A DNA stretch of 64,000 bases from Caldicellulosiruptor changbaiensis. Lineage in GTDB: Bacteria; Bacillota; Thermoanaerobacteria; Caldicellulosiruptorales; Caldicellulosiruptoraceae. The notes under the pieces are model-generated. The model was not told the origin of the DNA, ran no database searches, and worked only from the letters and a program-made list of their open reading frames with translations. Shown here piece after piece: positions 56,651-64,000 of the stretch; position 1 is the first letter of the stretch, and the number at the start of each line of letters is the position of its first letter. The position numbers were made by a program, and so were the translations under genes. The stretch covers positions 1,714,501-1,778,500 of the forward strand of contig NZ_CP034791.1 of NCBI RefSeq assembly GCF_003999255.1. Direction: 5' to 3'.

Positions 56651-57409
56651 TCACAGCTCCAACCACTCCAATAACAGTAGTGCAAAAACTATTCCAATCA
56701 TATTAGAAATTGCACAAATTTTAAAATCCTCTTTTCGGCTATACTCTGGTATCATCTCGCTCATGACAACATAGAGCATTGCGCCTGCAGCTGCCATAAG
56801 ACAGCCAGCCATCAAAAGCTTGGTAATAGAGCTTAATAAGCTTCCTATCAGACAACCAACCCCGGTAGGAATTCCAGATAAAAAGGCAATTTTAAGTATG
56901 TCAATATTCCTTCTTTTTGCAATCTTAAATGGAATAGCAAGCGCAAAACCCTCAGGTATATCGTGAATAATTATCATAATCCCAACTAAAATTCCGAATC
57001 TATGGTTGAAGGTAAAGCTGCTGCCTATTGCTAAGCCTTCTGGAAAGTTATGAAGAGCAATCCCAATCGAAATTAAAAACCCGCTTTTTATATATCTATT
57101 TTTTGCAAGAATTGAATTTGTATTCAAATATCTTTCAATTACTCCAATTGCTATATATGAAATAATTAAAACTGCTATGCAAGGCAGCAAGCTTGAAAGA
57201 CTTATTGCCTCAGGAATAAGTCCAAAACTAATAAGACCTAACATTAGCCCTGATGTAAAACCTATCAAAATGTCAATTACCTTTTCATTCTTAAGGGGCA
57301 AAAATAAAGTAAAAGCTGCACCAATACATGCGCCCAATATTCCACATAAAAAAGCAAACAGGTTGAAAGTTATAAAACTCATTACATTTTTAGAGTGATG
57401 AATGTTCAT
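56651..57409 (-). CDS. ZIP-family metal transporter
   Basis: Divalent-metal (zinc or iron) permease, 252 aa, eight membrane segments. Signature helices IV and V have ALHNFPEGLAIG and IIIHDIPEGFAL, whose histidines and glutamates bind the metal. No clear Shine-Dalgarno precedes the ATG at 57409 or that at 57382. It ends next to sua5, in an order common among clostridia. Confidence 0.9.
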   Translation of the reverse strand: MNIHHSKNVMSFITFNLFAFLCGILGACIGAAFTLFLPLKNEKVIDILIGFTSGLMLGLISFGLIPEAISLSSLLPCIAVLIISYIAIGVIERYLNTNSILAKNRYIKSGFLISIGIALHNFPEGLAIGSSFTFNHRFGILVGIMIIIHDIPEGFALAIPFKIAKRRNIDILKIAFLSGIPTGVGCLIGSLLSSITKLLMAGCLMAAAGAMLYVVMSEMIPEYSRKEDFKICAISNMIGIVFALLLLEWLEL

Positions 57410-57460
57410 TTAAATATTATGACAAAGTCCAAATCTTTATAAACAAAAAATACAAAATAT

Positions 57461-58234
57461 TTACCTTGCCGGCTCTGCTTTGCTGTAAACAGTTCTTAAA
57501 ATCACAATGGTAACTCTTCTGTTAAGAGCCCTTCCTTGAGGTGTTTTGTTTGATGCAATTGGCCTATATTCACCATATCCCACAACAGAAAATCTTTCTG
57601 GTTTTACTTTCGAAACTCTTAGAATTTCTTGTAAAACAGTAGTCGCTCTTGCAGTTGAAAGCTCCCAGTTTGAATAAAAGTACTTGTTATGAATTGGGAC
57701 ATTGTCTGTATGTCCTTCAATCCTAATATTATTATTCGGAACTTTTTCCAAAATTTTTGCGATTTCATGCACAACTTCTTTTGCCTGAGGCGTCAGCTGC
57801 GCAGAGCCACTGTTAAAGAGAACATCTTTAAGTAAGATTGACAGTCCTCTTTCTTCCTGTATCACAAGCACTTTGCCTTCAATACCATGTTCCTTAATAA
57901 GGCTTAAAACCTGTTTCTGGATATTATTTATAATCTCTTCTTCAGTCATTTGTCTATTTTTGGTTGTTCCACCAATATCAGTATTTGTCCCTTTTACATT
58001 CTTTCCTGAAAGTCCCTCTAAAATAGATGGACCAGAGTTTTCAAAGATATATGCAGTACCTTTTAAAACAGAGGTCAGTGATTCTGTAAAGTTTTTATAC
58101 TTATCAATATCAATTTTACTCATTGAATAGAGAACTACAAAATAAATTAGTAAAAGTGTAATCAAGTCTGAATAAGTAATAAGCCATCGTTCATGATTTT
58201 CTTTTTCTGGTTCCTCAACTCTTCTCCTTCCCAT
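57461..58234 (-). CDS. motB: flagellar motor stator protein MotB
   Basis: Stator subunit, 257 aa. Cytoplasmic N-terminus, a single membrane segment with the proton/sodium-carrying aspartate in ITYSDLITLLLIYFVVLYS, a plug/linker, and a C-terminal OmpA-type peptidoglycan-binding domain (IRIEGHTDNVPI, ALNRRVTIVI). It starts 5 bp after motA. Ion type was not determined. Confidence 0.92.
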   Translation of the reverse strand: MGRRRVEEPEKENHERWLITYSDLITLLLIYFVVLYSMSKIDIDKYKNFTESLTSVLKGTAYIFENSGPSILEGLSGKNVKGTNTDIGGTTKNRQMTEEEIINNIQKQVLSLIKEHGIEGKVLVIQEERGLSILLKDVLFNSGSAQLTPQAKEVVHEIAKILEKVPNNNIRIEGHTDNVPIHNKYFYSNWELSTARATTVLQEILRVSKVKPERFSVVGYGEYRPIASNKTPQGRALNRRVTIVILRTVYSKAEPAR

Positions 58235-58239
58235 CTATA

Positions 58240-59037
58240 TCAACCCCCAATTGTAGCGCTTGCAGCCTCTCCAGCTTGCCTTTCTTGCTGCTTGCCTTCT
58301 GGGAGAATTCCACCTATTTTTTCCCTCAGTATTCTTGGATTTTCTCCTGCTTGGATTGATAAAAGTCCTTCCACAATAATTTCATTTAACATCTTTTCTT
58401 GTTTTGCTTTTGTCTTAATCTTTTTACCAAAGTTAAGCCATACAAGATTTGCAAAGGAAACTCCATATAAAGTAGCAACAAAAGCAACAGCTATTGCTGG
58501 TGCAACTTCGTCAGGATTTGATATGTTGCTCAAAACCGAAATTAGCCCCATTACAGTACCAATAATACCCATTGTAGGCGAGTAACCACCTGCTGCTTCA
58601 AAAACCTCTGCTGCAGCTCTTAGCTCATTTTCTGCAAGATATACCTCTCTATCTAAAATGTCCCTTATGACCTCACCTTCAATTCCATCAACAACCAACC
58701 CTAAGCCCTTTTTCAAAAGCGGATTTTGGATATTAGGGATCTCCTGCTCTAACGCAAGAAGCCCTTCCTTTCGTGCCCTGTCAGATAGCTGGACAAGCTG
58801 TTCCACAATCCCCGAAAAGTCTATCTTCTTGTCCATAAACACCATTTTCAGATGCTTTATTGCAAGCTTTATCTCAGACATTGGAAATGAAACCAACACA
58901 GCTGCAATTGTTCCTCCAAACACGATCATCGCAGCAGAAATCTGCAAAAGCTTTGCTGGATTACCTTTTTCAATTATAAATGCAGTCAAAAGCGAACCAA
59001 ACCCCAAAATAAGCCCGCCAATTGACAATATATCCAT
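58240..59037 (-). CDS. motA: flagellar motor stator protein MotA
   Basis: Stator subunit of 265 aa with four membrane segments. The family features are the large cytoplasmic loop with charged residues that meets the rotor (KGLGLVVDGIEGEVIRDIL) and the third segment YSPTMGIIGTVMGLI with the proline. It stands behind a sigma-28-type promoter within an otherwise translation-related block. Confidence 0.93.
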   Translation of the reverse strand: MDILSIGGLILGFGSLLTAFIIEKGNPAKLLQISAAMIVFGGTIAAVLVSFPMSEIKLAIKHLKMVFMDKKIDFSGIVEQLVQLSDRARKEGLLALEQEIPNIQNPLLKKGLGLVVDGIEGEVIRDILDREVYLAENELRAAAEVFEAAGGYSPTMGIIGTVMGLISVLSNISNPDEVAPAIAVAFVATLYGVSFANLVWLNFGKKIKTKAKQEKMLNEIIVEGLLSIQAGENPRILREKIGGILPEGKQQERQAGEAASATIGG

Positions 59038-59087
59038 CTTTCTTCATCATCCCTTTTTTTGAAATTTTGCACATACTATCATATTTA

Positions 59088-59115
59088 TTATCGGCACCTT
59101 AGCCAACCTCTTTTA
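59088..59115 (-). promoter_or_regulatory. sigma-28 (SigD/FliA) promoter of motA-motB
   Basis: Minus strand TAAA (59112-59115), 16-bp spacer, then a full GCCGATAA (59088-59095), the flagellar sigma -10 consensus. It lies at the 3' end of prfA, 50 bp before the motA ATG. Confidence 0.8.
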
Positions 59116-60166
59116 ATCTCTCTGTCTGAAAATGTGTTATGAGTGCATCAATTATCTCGTCAAGGTCACCGTCTAAAACTTGCTCAAGCTTGTAAAGTGT
59201 TAGCCCTATCCTATGATCTGTCACACGACCTTGAGGAAAGTTGTAAGTGCGGATTCGTTCGCTTCTATCACCTGTTCCAACCTGGCTTCGCCTCTGTGAC
59301 TCTATCTCCTTTTGCTGCAAGGACTGATAATAATCATACAGTCTTGCTCTTAAAATTTTCATAGCTCTGTCCCTGTTTGCATGCTGCGATCTCTCATCTT
59401 GACAGGATACAACAATTCCTGTAGGTTTGTGAGTTATTCTTACAGCAGATTCTGTTTTGTTTACATGCTGACCACCTGCACCACCTGCTCTAAATGTCTC
59501 AATCTCAAGGTCCTCTTCTCTTATCTCAACCTCAACATCCTCAACTTCAGGAAGCACTGCCACAGTTGCTGTGGATGTATGGATTCTTCCACCTGACTCT
59601 GTAACTGGCACTCTTTGAACTCTGTGAACACCACTTTCGTATTTTAGCCTACTGTATGCGCCTTTGCCACTTATCATAAATATGACTTCTTTAAAACCGT
59701 CAAGATCACTTTCGCTTGTTGACATCACTTCAACCTTCCAATTCTTCCTCTCAGCATACCTTGAATACATTCTGAAAAGCTCTGCAGCAAACAATGCTGC
59801 TTCCTCGCCACCTGCCCCTGCCCTTATCTCCATTATAACATTTTTTTCGTCGTTTGGGTCCTTGGGCAAAAGTAAAATTTTCAGCTCTCTTTCCACTATC
59901 TCTTTTTGTTCTTTTGCTTGACTTAACTCTTCTTTCACAAGCTTTTCAAAATCTTCATCAAGATTTGTATCTAAAAGCTCTTCAGCTTCTTCAATTGTCT
60001 TTATTATCCTTTTGTACTCTCTGAACTTTTCAACAATTGGTTGTAAGCTGCTGTGCTCTTTCATAAGCTTTTGCCACTCTTGATTGTTGTTGATTATCTC
60101 AGGATCTGAGATCTTCTTTTCAAGCTCTAAATATTTTTCCTCAATTACCTGAAGTTTTTCTATCAT
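59099..60166 (-). CDS. prfA: peptide chain release factor 1
   Basis: RF1, 355 aa, reading UAA and UAG. The stop-codon recognition tripeptide is PVT in [11 protein letters not shown], and the catalytic GGQ is in [15 protein letters not shown]. No internal frameshift (that is a feature of RF2). It follows prmC by 25 bp; PrmC methylates the GGQ glutamine. Confidence 0.96.
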   Translation of the reverse strand: MIEKLQVIEEKYLELEKKISDPEIINNNQEWQKLMKEHSSLQPIVEKFREYKRIIKTIEEAEELLDTNLDEDFEKLVKEELSQAKEQKEIVERELKILLLPKDPNDEKNVIMEIRAGAGGEEAALFAAELFRMYSRYAERKNWKVEVMSTSESDLDGFKEVIFMISGKGAYSRLKYESGVHRVQRVPVTESGGRIHTSTATVAVLPEVEDVEVEIREEDLEIETFRAGGAGGQHVNKTESAVRITHKPTGIVVSCQDERSQHANRDRAMKILRARLYDYYQSLQQKEIESQRRSQVGTGDRSERIRTYNFPQGRVTDHRIGLTLYKLEQVLDGDLDEIIDALITHFQTERLKEVG

Positions 60167-60190
60167 CAAATCACCCCTACTGTTATATTT

Positions 60191-61060
60191 TTACCCCAAA
60201 GTTGCATATACACATCTTTCTATATTGTTCAAATCATTCTTCGATTTTATATCAACATACCCTAAATCCTGCAAAATCTTTTTCACATGCTGGGATTGCC
60301 TATACCCTACCTCAAAAATAATATACCCGCCTTTTTTCAAGTATTGTCTGGCATTTTTAGCAATTTCTTGAAAGTAGTACAGTCCATTTTCTTTTGATAA
60401 TAAGGCTTGTTTTGGTTCTTTTAAAACTTTTTTATCAAGCATTGAAATCTCATCCTCAGATATATAAGGTGGATTACTAAAGATTGCATCAAACTTGAGC
60501 GAAGGTGGAATGTTTTCAAATAAATTGCTTTTTACAAAATGAATTTTATCAAAAACACCATTTAATTTGGCGTTTTTTTTAGCAACCATTAAAGCATTTT
60601 CTGAGATATCCACTGCAATGACCTTGCAATCCAAAAATTTACAAAGAGCAATTGCAATACAGCCACTCCCTGTCCCTATATCTAAAAAATTAAGGTTTTC
60701 TTTTCTGTTAAAAAGCTCAATTGCAACTTCTATCAATGTTTCTGTGTCAAAACGTGGAATTAAAACATTCTCATCAACATAAAACTCAAGCCCCATAAAA
60801 TATGCTTTGTTTGTACAATACTGAAGAGGAAAATCCATCGTGTATTTTTTAGCTGCAGAAATTATTTTTTGATAGTCCTCTTCTTCAATTGTCAAATTCT
60901 TTTCTAATATAGCCTGAGTTTTGTCAATGTTTAGTATCTGAGAAACCAGCAAGATAGCAATCCGTTTGTAATCCTCGCCATTTTCAGCGCAGTAATCCTT
61001 TAAAATATTCCTTACCTCTTCTAAAACACTACCCAGTTTCTTGTCTTTGCTACCATTCAT
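60191..61060 (-). CDS. prmC: release factor glutamine methyltransferase
   Basis: SAM-dependent N5-glutamine methyltransferase, 289 aa. SAM-binding FLDIGTGSGCIAIAL and the glutamine-binding FSNPPYIS are clear. It acts on the GGQ motif of RF1 and RF2. The start overlaps the DUF1385 gene by 11 bp. Confidence 0.95.
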   Translation of the reverse strand: MNGSKDKKLGSVLEEVRNILKDYCAENGEDYKRIAILLVSQILNIDKTQAILEKNLTIEEEDYQKIISAAKKYTMDFPLQYCTNKAYFMGLEFYVDENVLIPRFDTETLIEVAIELFNRKENLNFLDIGTGSGCIAIALCKFLDCKVIAVDISENALMVAKKNAKLNGVFDKIHFVKSNLFENIPPSLKFDAIFSNPPYISEDEISMLDKKVLKEPKQALLSKENGLYYFQEIAKNARQYLKKGGYIIFEVGYRQSQHVKKILQDLGYVDIKSKNDLNNIERCVYATLG

Positions 61061-61991
61061 CTAAGCTTTTATCCTCCGGAATGACCTCTTTTAACGCCTC
61101 AATTGCAACCTCTATCTGCTTTTCATCAGGCTCTCTTGTTGTTATGTTCTGAAGCCAAAGCCCAGGGTATGAAACTATCTTGGCAAGGAGGCTTTCGCTC
61201 TTTCCCGCCCATCTTATTATCTCATATGAAATACCAACAATAATAGGTAGTAGCAAAAGTCTTAAAATTGTTCTTATCAGCACAGACTGCCAACCTGATA
61301 ATGTAAATACAATAATGCTAATGATTATCACAATAAACAAGAAACTTGTGCCGCAGCGAGGATGATGTGTAGAAAACTTTTTTATATTTTGGACAGTTAA
61401 TTCTGATCCATTTTCATATGCAAATATTGTTTTGTGCTCAGCACCATGGTATTCAAACACCCTCTTTATTTCTTTCATCTGTGATGCAAAAAATAAATAG
61501 AAAATAAAGACTATTACTCTTACTATTCCTTCTATCATATTTTTGCCAAAGTTGTTTATATTAAACTTTTTAAAAATCTCAACAGACCACGTTGGGATAT
61601 AAAAAAACAAGAGTATTCCTAATATGACTGATAATATAACTGAAAAGTAGATAGCAATATCACTAATCCCAATTTTCTGAAAAAATTTCTTTTCAAAAAG
61701 TCTGTCAAAAAAGTCCTTTTGTTTTTCTCTTTCCTCTTGTGGCAAATCTTGCATGGCAATGTCAGCTGATTTCATCAGAGCTTTTGTGCCCAAGAACATT
61801 TGTTCAAATAGGATAAAAATTCCTCTTATAAAAGGGATTTTCTTAAATTTGTTTGTGTCATCGACAGACAAATCCTTTACTTCTTTGTAAAGCTCTCCGT
61901 TAGGCTTTCTTATTACAATTGAAATCTTTTTTGGCCCTTTCATCATAATACCCTCAATCAAGGCCATACCACCAATTGTAGTTTTTTTCAT
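61050..61991 (-). CDS. DUF1385 integral membrane protein
   Basis: Conserved membrane protein of unknown function, 313 aa. Family start TTIGGMALIEGIMMKGP, about five or six membrane segments, and conserved YHGAEHKTIFAYE and THHPRCGTSFLF motifs with possible metal-binding histidine and cysteine residues. It usually sits between rpmE and prmC-prfA in clostridia, as here. The ATG at 61991 with GGAAG 7 bases before it is preferred to upstream starts. Confidence 0.88.
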   Translation of the reverse strand: MKKTTIGGMALIEGIMMKGPKKISIVIRKPNGELYKEVKDLSVDDTNKFKKIPFIRGIFILFEQMFLGTKALMKSADIAMQDLPQEEREKQKDFFDRLFEKKFFQKIGISDIAIYFSVILSVILGILLFFYIPTWSVEIFKKFNINNFGKNMIEGIVRVIVFIFYLFFASQMKEIKRVFEYHGAEHKTIFAYENGSELTVQNIKKFSTHHPRCGTSFLFIVIIISIIVFTLSGWQSVLIRTILRLLLLPIIVGISYEIIRWAGKSESLLAKIVSYPGLWLQNITTREPDEKQIEVAIEALKEVIPEDKSLDEW

Positions 61992-62025
61992 ACTCATCTT
62001 CCTATCTTTTAAGAATTTATAAAAC

Positions 62026-62056
62026 AAAAAGGATTAGCACAGGCTAATCCTTTTTT
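62026..62056 (-). terminator. terminator after rpmE
   Basis: AAAAAGGATTAGC / GCTAATCCTTTTT with a 4-nt loop, 13-bp perfect stem ending in Ts on both strands. It separates rpmE from the DUF1385 gene, which nevertheless is likely partly read through. Confidence 0.85.
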
Positions 62057-62074
62057 ATGTGCGCCTCTTAAACT

Positions 62075-62284
62075 CTATTTCTGGTCAAGACCATATTTCT
62101 TCATAAACCTCTCCACTCTTCCTGTTGTATCAACAAACTTCTGCTTTCCTGTGAAAAATGGATGGCATTTAGAACAAATTTCAACATGAATTTCCTTCTT
62201 TGTTGAACCAGTTATAAATGTCTCACCACATGCACATCTTACAACCGCATCATGATAATATGTTGGATGGATTCCTTCCTTCAT
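62075..62284 (-). CDS. rpmE: ribosomal protein L31 (zinc-binding type)
   Basis: 50S protein L31, 69 aa, of the C+ class: the zinc ligands are in VVRCACGE and ICSKCHPF. The ATG at 62284 ([10 protein letters not shown]) is preceded by a perfect AGGAGGTG; a GTG at 62293 lies within that site. Confidence 0.95.
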   Translation of the reverse strand: MKEGIHPTYYHDAVVRCACGETFITGSTKKEIHVEICSKCHPFFTGKQKFVDTTGRVERFMKKYGLDQK

Positions 62285-62370
62285 TTTATTCACCTCCTGC
62301 TAAAATTTATGTTAAATTCTGTTATTTTTTTGAACTCATAGCTTTCTCACACCCATAAAGGCGCAAAAAT

Positions 62371-62399
62371 ATTTTACAACAGTTATGTGTCTTTTACAA
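62371..62399 (-). promoter_or_regulatory. sigma-A promoter of rpmE
   Basis: Minus strand TTGTAA (62394-62399), 17-bp spacer, TAAAAT (62371-62376). The 5' leader would be about 80 bases. Confidence 0.7.
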
Positions 62400-62441
62400 G
62401 AGCTTTTTAGAAGAATAAAAAAACAATTTACAATAACTTCC

Positions 62442-62840
62442 TTAAAACTCTTTTAACTTTGGCTCTACCAAAGCAATCTGAGAAAAATCTTTATCGTTGT
62501 GAAGAAGTAGTAAACCATTTTCAATTGCTATTTGAGCAATTATCACATCAATTGTACTTCTTATATTGATTCCTTTTTTCATGCATTTAAAATATAACTC
62601 TGCAGCCTTTTCATATGACTTTTTACTATTTTTTAAATCATAGAATCTCTGGCTACTTAAATATTCCTTGAGCAGGTTGAATTCTTTCTCACCCTTCGCA
62701 CCTTGCAAAATCTCCTGATACACTATATTACAAATACCAAACGGTATATTATTAGAAATTACATAATGTAACTTCTCAACTTTTTAATTTGCGTTTCCTT
62801 TAAAGTAATCTATCAATACTGAAGTATCAACTAAAATCAT
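62442..62840 (-). pseudogene. vapC: vapC toxin (PIN domain), interrupted by an in-frame stop
   Basis: The full frame from the ATG at 62840 encodes a 132-codon PIN-domain ribonuclease, but codon 19 is TAA (62784-62786). Before it: ILVDTSVLIDYFKGNAN; after it, in the same frame, KVEKLHYVISNN and the rest. All four PIN acids are kept: D5, E43 (YQEILQG), D98 (TIDVIIA) and D116 (HNDKDF). A single change (for example GAA to TAA) explains it. The C-terminal part after the internal GTG at 62723 could be made alone but lacks the first catalytic acid. Its ATG overlaps the antitoxin stop (ATGA). Probably an inactive toxin. Confidence 0.85.
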
Positions 62841-63040
62841 GAATTCAGCCTCATTTCTTTATAATCATAATCTTCTGCAAATGAAATTTTACCTCTCAGT
62901 TCTGACAATTTCTTTCGGCTGTGATTCTCAACAAACTCTTTTAAAGCAGTCTCAACAGCTTCCTTCTTAGTAGTTTTAACTTCTGCTATCTTCATCGCTT
63001 TTTTTAAAAGTTCATCGTTCAAAATTATATTTGTTCTCAT
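62837..63040 (-). CDS. vapB: VapB-type antitoxin
   Basis: Ribbon-helix-helix antitoxin of 67 aa: MRTNIILNDELLKKAMKI, then TKKEAVETALKEFV. This is the VapB class that represses its own operon and neutralises a PIN toxin. The ATG at 63040 has AGGAG about 9 bases upstream; the longer frame up to 63091 runs through the promoter. The stop overlaps vapC by 4 bp. It is intact although its toxin is interrupted. Confidence 0.9.
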   Translation of the reverse strand: MRTNIILNDELLKKAMKIAEVKTTKKEAVETALKEFVENHSRKKLSELRGKISFAEDYDYKEMRLNS

Positions 63041-63054
63041 CTTTATACATCTCC

Positions 63055-63078
63055 TAATGTGTATTCTAATACACATTA
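63055..63078. promoter_or_regulatory. vapBC operator palindrome
   Basis: TAATGTGTATT-CT-AATACACATTA, 11-bp perfect inverted repeat with a 2-bp centre, covering the -10 region of the vapBC promoter. This fits autorepression by a ribbon-helix-helix antitoxin. Confidence 0.8.
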
Positions 63079-63091
63079 ATTCTCCTGTCAA
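63063..63091 (-). promoter_or_regulatory. sigma-A promoter of vapBC
   Basis: Minus strand TTGACA (63086-63091), 17-bp spacer, TAGAAT (63063-63068). The operator overlaps the -10 and start region. Confidence 0.8.
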
Positions 63092-63104
63092 TTAAACTAA
63101 ATTT

Positions 63105-64000
63105 TTACTCCTCTCTAACTTTAAAACAGAGTATAAAAAATCCTAACACCATGCAGCAAAAAGAAATCAAAAAAAGAATATTTTTGCCAAGTGCATCAAT
63201 AATTCCTCCGGCTATAATAGAGTTGAATGCAAAAAAAGGTCCCATTAAAAAGTTTCTAAGCCCTATATAAGCCGGCTGTTTTAATGGGTCTTTACAAAGT
63301 TTTGCAGCTAAATTGCTCTCATTTACATTTCTTGCACTCTGTGCAATACCAAATAGCCCCACTGAAAGATAGTAAATATTTATATTGCTCATCAAATATG
63401 TAAAGTAAATTGCAGGCAAGAATATGATAGCAGAAATTACAAGCGTACTTTTAAACCCATACTTTGAACCTATAATTCCCCACATCATATACCCAACTGT
63501 TTGAGAAAACAACAATATAGTTGTTGCAACCGCAACATGCTCAGTAGTTATACCAAGGCTATTTTTTGCAAATATAGTTTGAAAGCCAAACGGCATTTTA
63601 CCAAGTGCACCAATAAATAAAACTGAAAACAGGTAATATGTAAAGTTCTTATCCTCTTTTAAGATCAAAAACATGTTTTTAAAATAGTGTTTATTGTTAA
63701 TCTCCTTTTTTGGCTTTTTTTGTGGTATCTCCTTCATAAGTGAAAAAAGATAAAGTGAGATCATCATTATTAAAAAGGCAATGAAAAACAAAAGAGCATA
63801 ATTATAAGGATATCTCAAAAGTCTCAAAATTTTACCCATCAAAAAAGCACCAAGCGTTTCGCAAAGTCCCCCAATTGACGACCTGATACCAAAGAATTTG
63901 CTCCGCTGTCTTTCAGGTATTAGTTTTAAAATCAGATTGAACCACGTAATATTCGCAAATGAAGCAAAAAATCCTTGAAGACTAAAAATCAAGTAGAACA
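63105..64000 (-). CDS. major facilitator superfamily transporter, N-terminus cut by window
   Basis: Membrane transporter; the C-terminal 298 or so residues are present, with about eight membrane segments. The frame is open to the right edge, so the TTG at 63992 is not the true start. The visible motif LIPERQRSKFFGIRSSIGG is MFS motif A-like (loop 4-5). The substrate is unknown. Its stop lies only 14 bp upstream of the vapBC -35. Confidence 0.8.
   Translation of the reverse strand, partial: FYLIFSLQGFFASFANITWFNLILKLIPERQRSKFFGIRSSIGGLCETLGAFLMGKILRLLRYPYNYALLFFIAFLIMMISLYLFSLMKEIPQKKPKKEINNKHYFKNMFLILKEDKNFTYYLFSVLFIGALGKMPFGFQTIFAKNSLGITTEHVAVATTILLFSQTVGYMMWGIIGSKYGFKSTLVISAIIFLPAIYFTYLMSNINIYYLSVGLFGIAQSARNVNESNLAAKLCKDPLKQPAYIGLRNFLMGPFFAFNSIIAGGIIDALGKNILFLISFCCMVLGFFILCFKVREE

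Overview
The window reads as chromosome of a low-G+C, anaerobic, extremely thermophilic Firmicute. A close relative of Caldicellulosiruptor is the best fit. Pointers are a reverse gyrase (a marker of growth at very high temperature, rare in Gram-positives), a membrane-bound Ech-type [NiFe] hydrogenase, ferredoxin-linked 2-oxoacid oxidoreductase, an arabinan-degrading locus, Gram-positive wall proteins and strong Shine-Dalgarno sites. The species assignment is inference. Most genes are on the minus strand. Both window edges cut a gene: the reverse gyrase loses its N-terminus at the left, and an MFS transporter loses its N-terminus at the right.

Layout. 1-5.1 kb (+): reverse gyrase and a chemoreceptor. 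5.1-12.4 kb (-): purB, an aspartate aminotransferase, then the methionine operon metY-metX with a beta-lactamase-fold hydrolase and a dipeptidase. A complete SAM-I (S-box) riboswitch with its own promoter, antiterminator and terminator precedes metY. 12.4-18.3 kb (-): yhbY, a small CxxCxxC protein, obg, the L21-Prp-L27 ribosomal operon, queH and ruvCAB. 18.4-18.9 kb (+): a GNAT acetyltransferase.

19.0-31.1 kb is an alpha-arabinoside and alpha-galactoside locus. It holds a GH4 enzyme, an intracellular GH51, an exported GH43, a large exported modular GH51, and a CUT1 ABC importer (two permeases and a binding protein, no ATPase gene). A divergent ArsR-type regulator with a large extra C-terminal domain faces it across a promoter/operator region. 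Exported enzymes would trim arabinan, the importer would take up oligosaccharides, and the intracellular GH51 and GH4 would finish them. An IS200/IS605-type tnpB-only element, now broken by two frameshifts, abuts the regulator's stop codon.

32.5-37.9 kb (-): a heptad-repeat coiled-coil protein, DUF2225 and VanW proteins, a four-subunit 2-oxoacid:ferredoxin oxidoreductase and a P-loop ATPase. 38.6-49.3 kb (-): hypE-D-C-F-B-A and echF-E-D-C-B-A (listed in coordinate order), a near-complete kit for building and running an Ech hydrogenase that turns reduced ferredoxin into H2 and an ion gradient. 49.5-54.6 kb: a HAD phosphatase (+), a cell-wall amidase (-) and argC-argB (+). 54.7-62.3 kb (-): rpmE, DUF1385, prmC, prfA, motA-motB (behind a sigma-28-type promoter), a ZIP transporter, sua5, a low-molecular-weight phosphatase and rlmH. 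62.4-64 kb (-): a vapBC toxin-antitoxin pair whose toxin carries an in-frame stop, and the partial MFS gene.

The most unusual signals are two long-loop hairpins sharing a loop sequence (10.73 and 18.92 kb), the regulator fusion and its palindrome, the decayed tnpB element with an apparently intact guide-RNA-like 3' end, and the interrupted vapC. I found no CRISPR array, tRNA, rRNA, prophage or clearly novel defence system.
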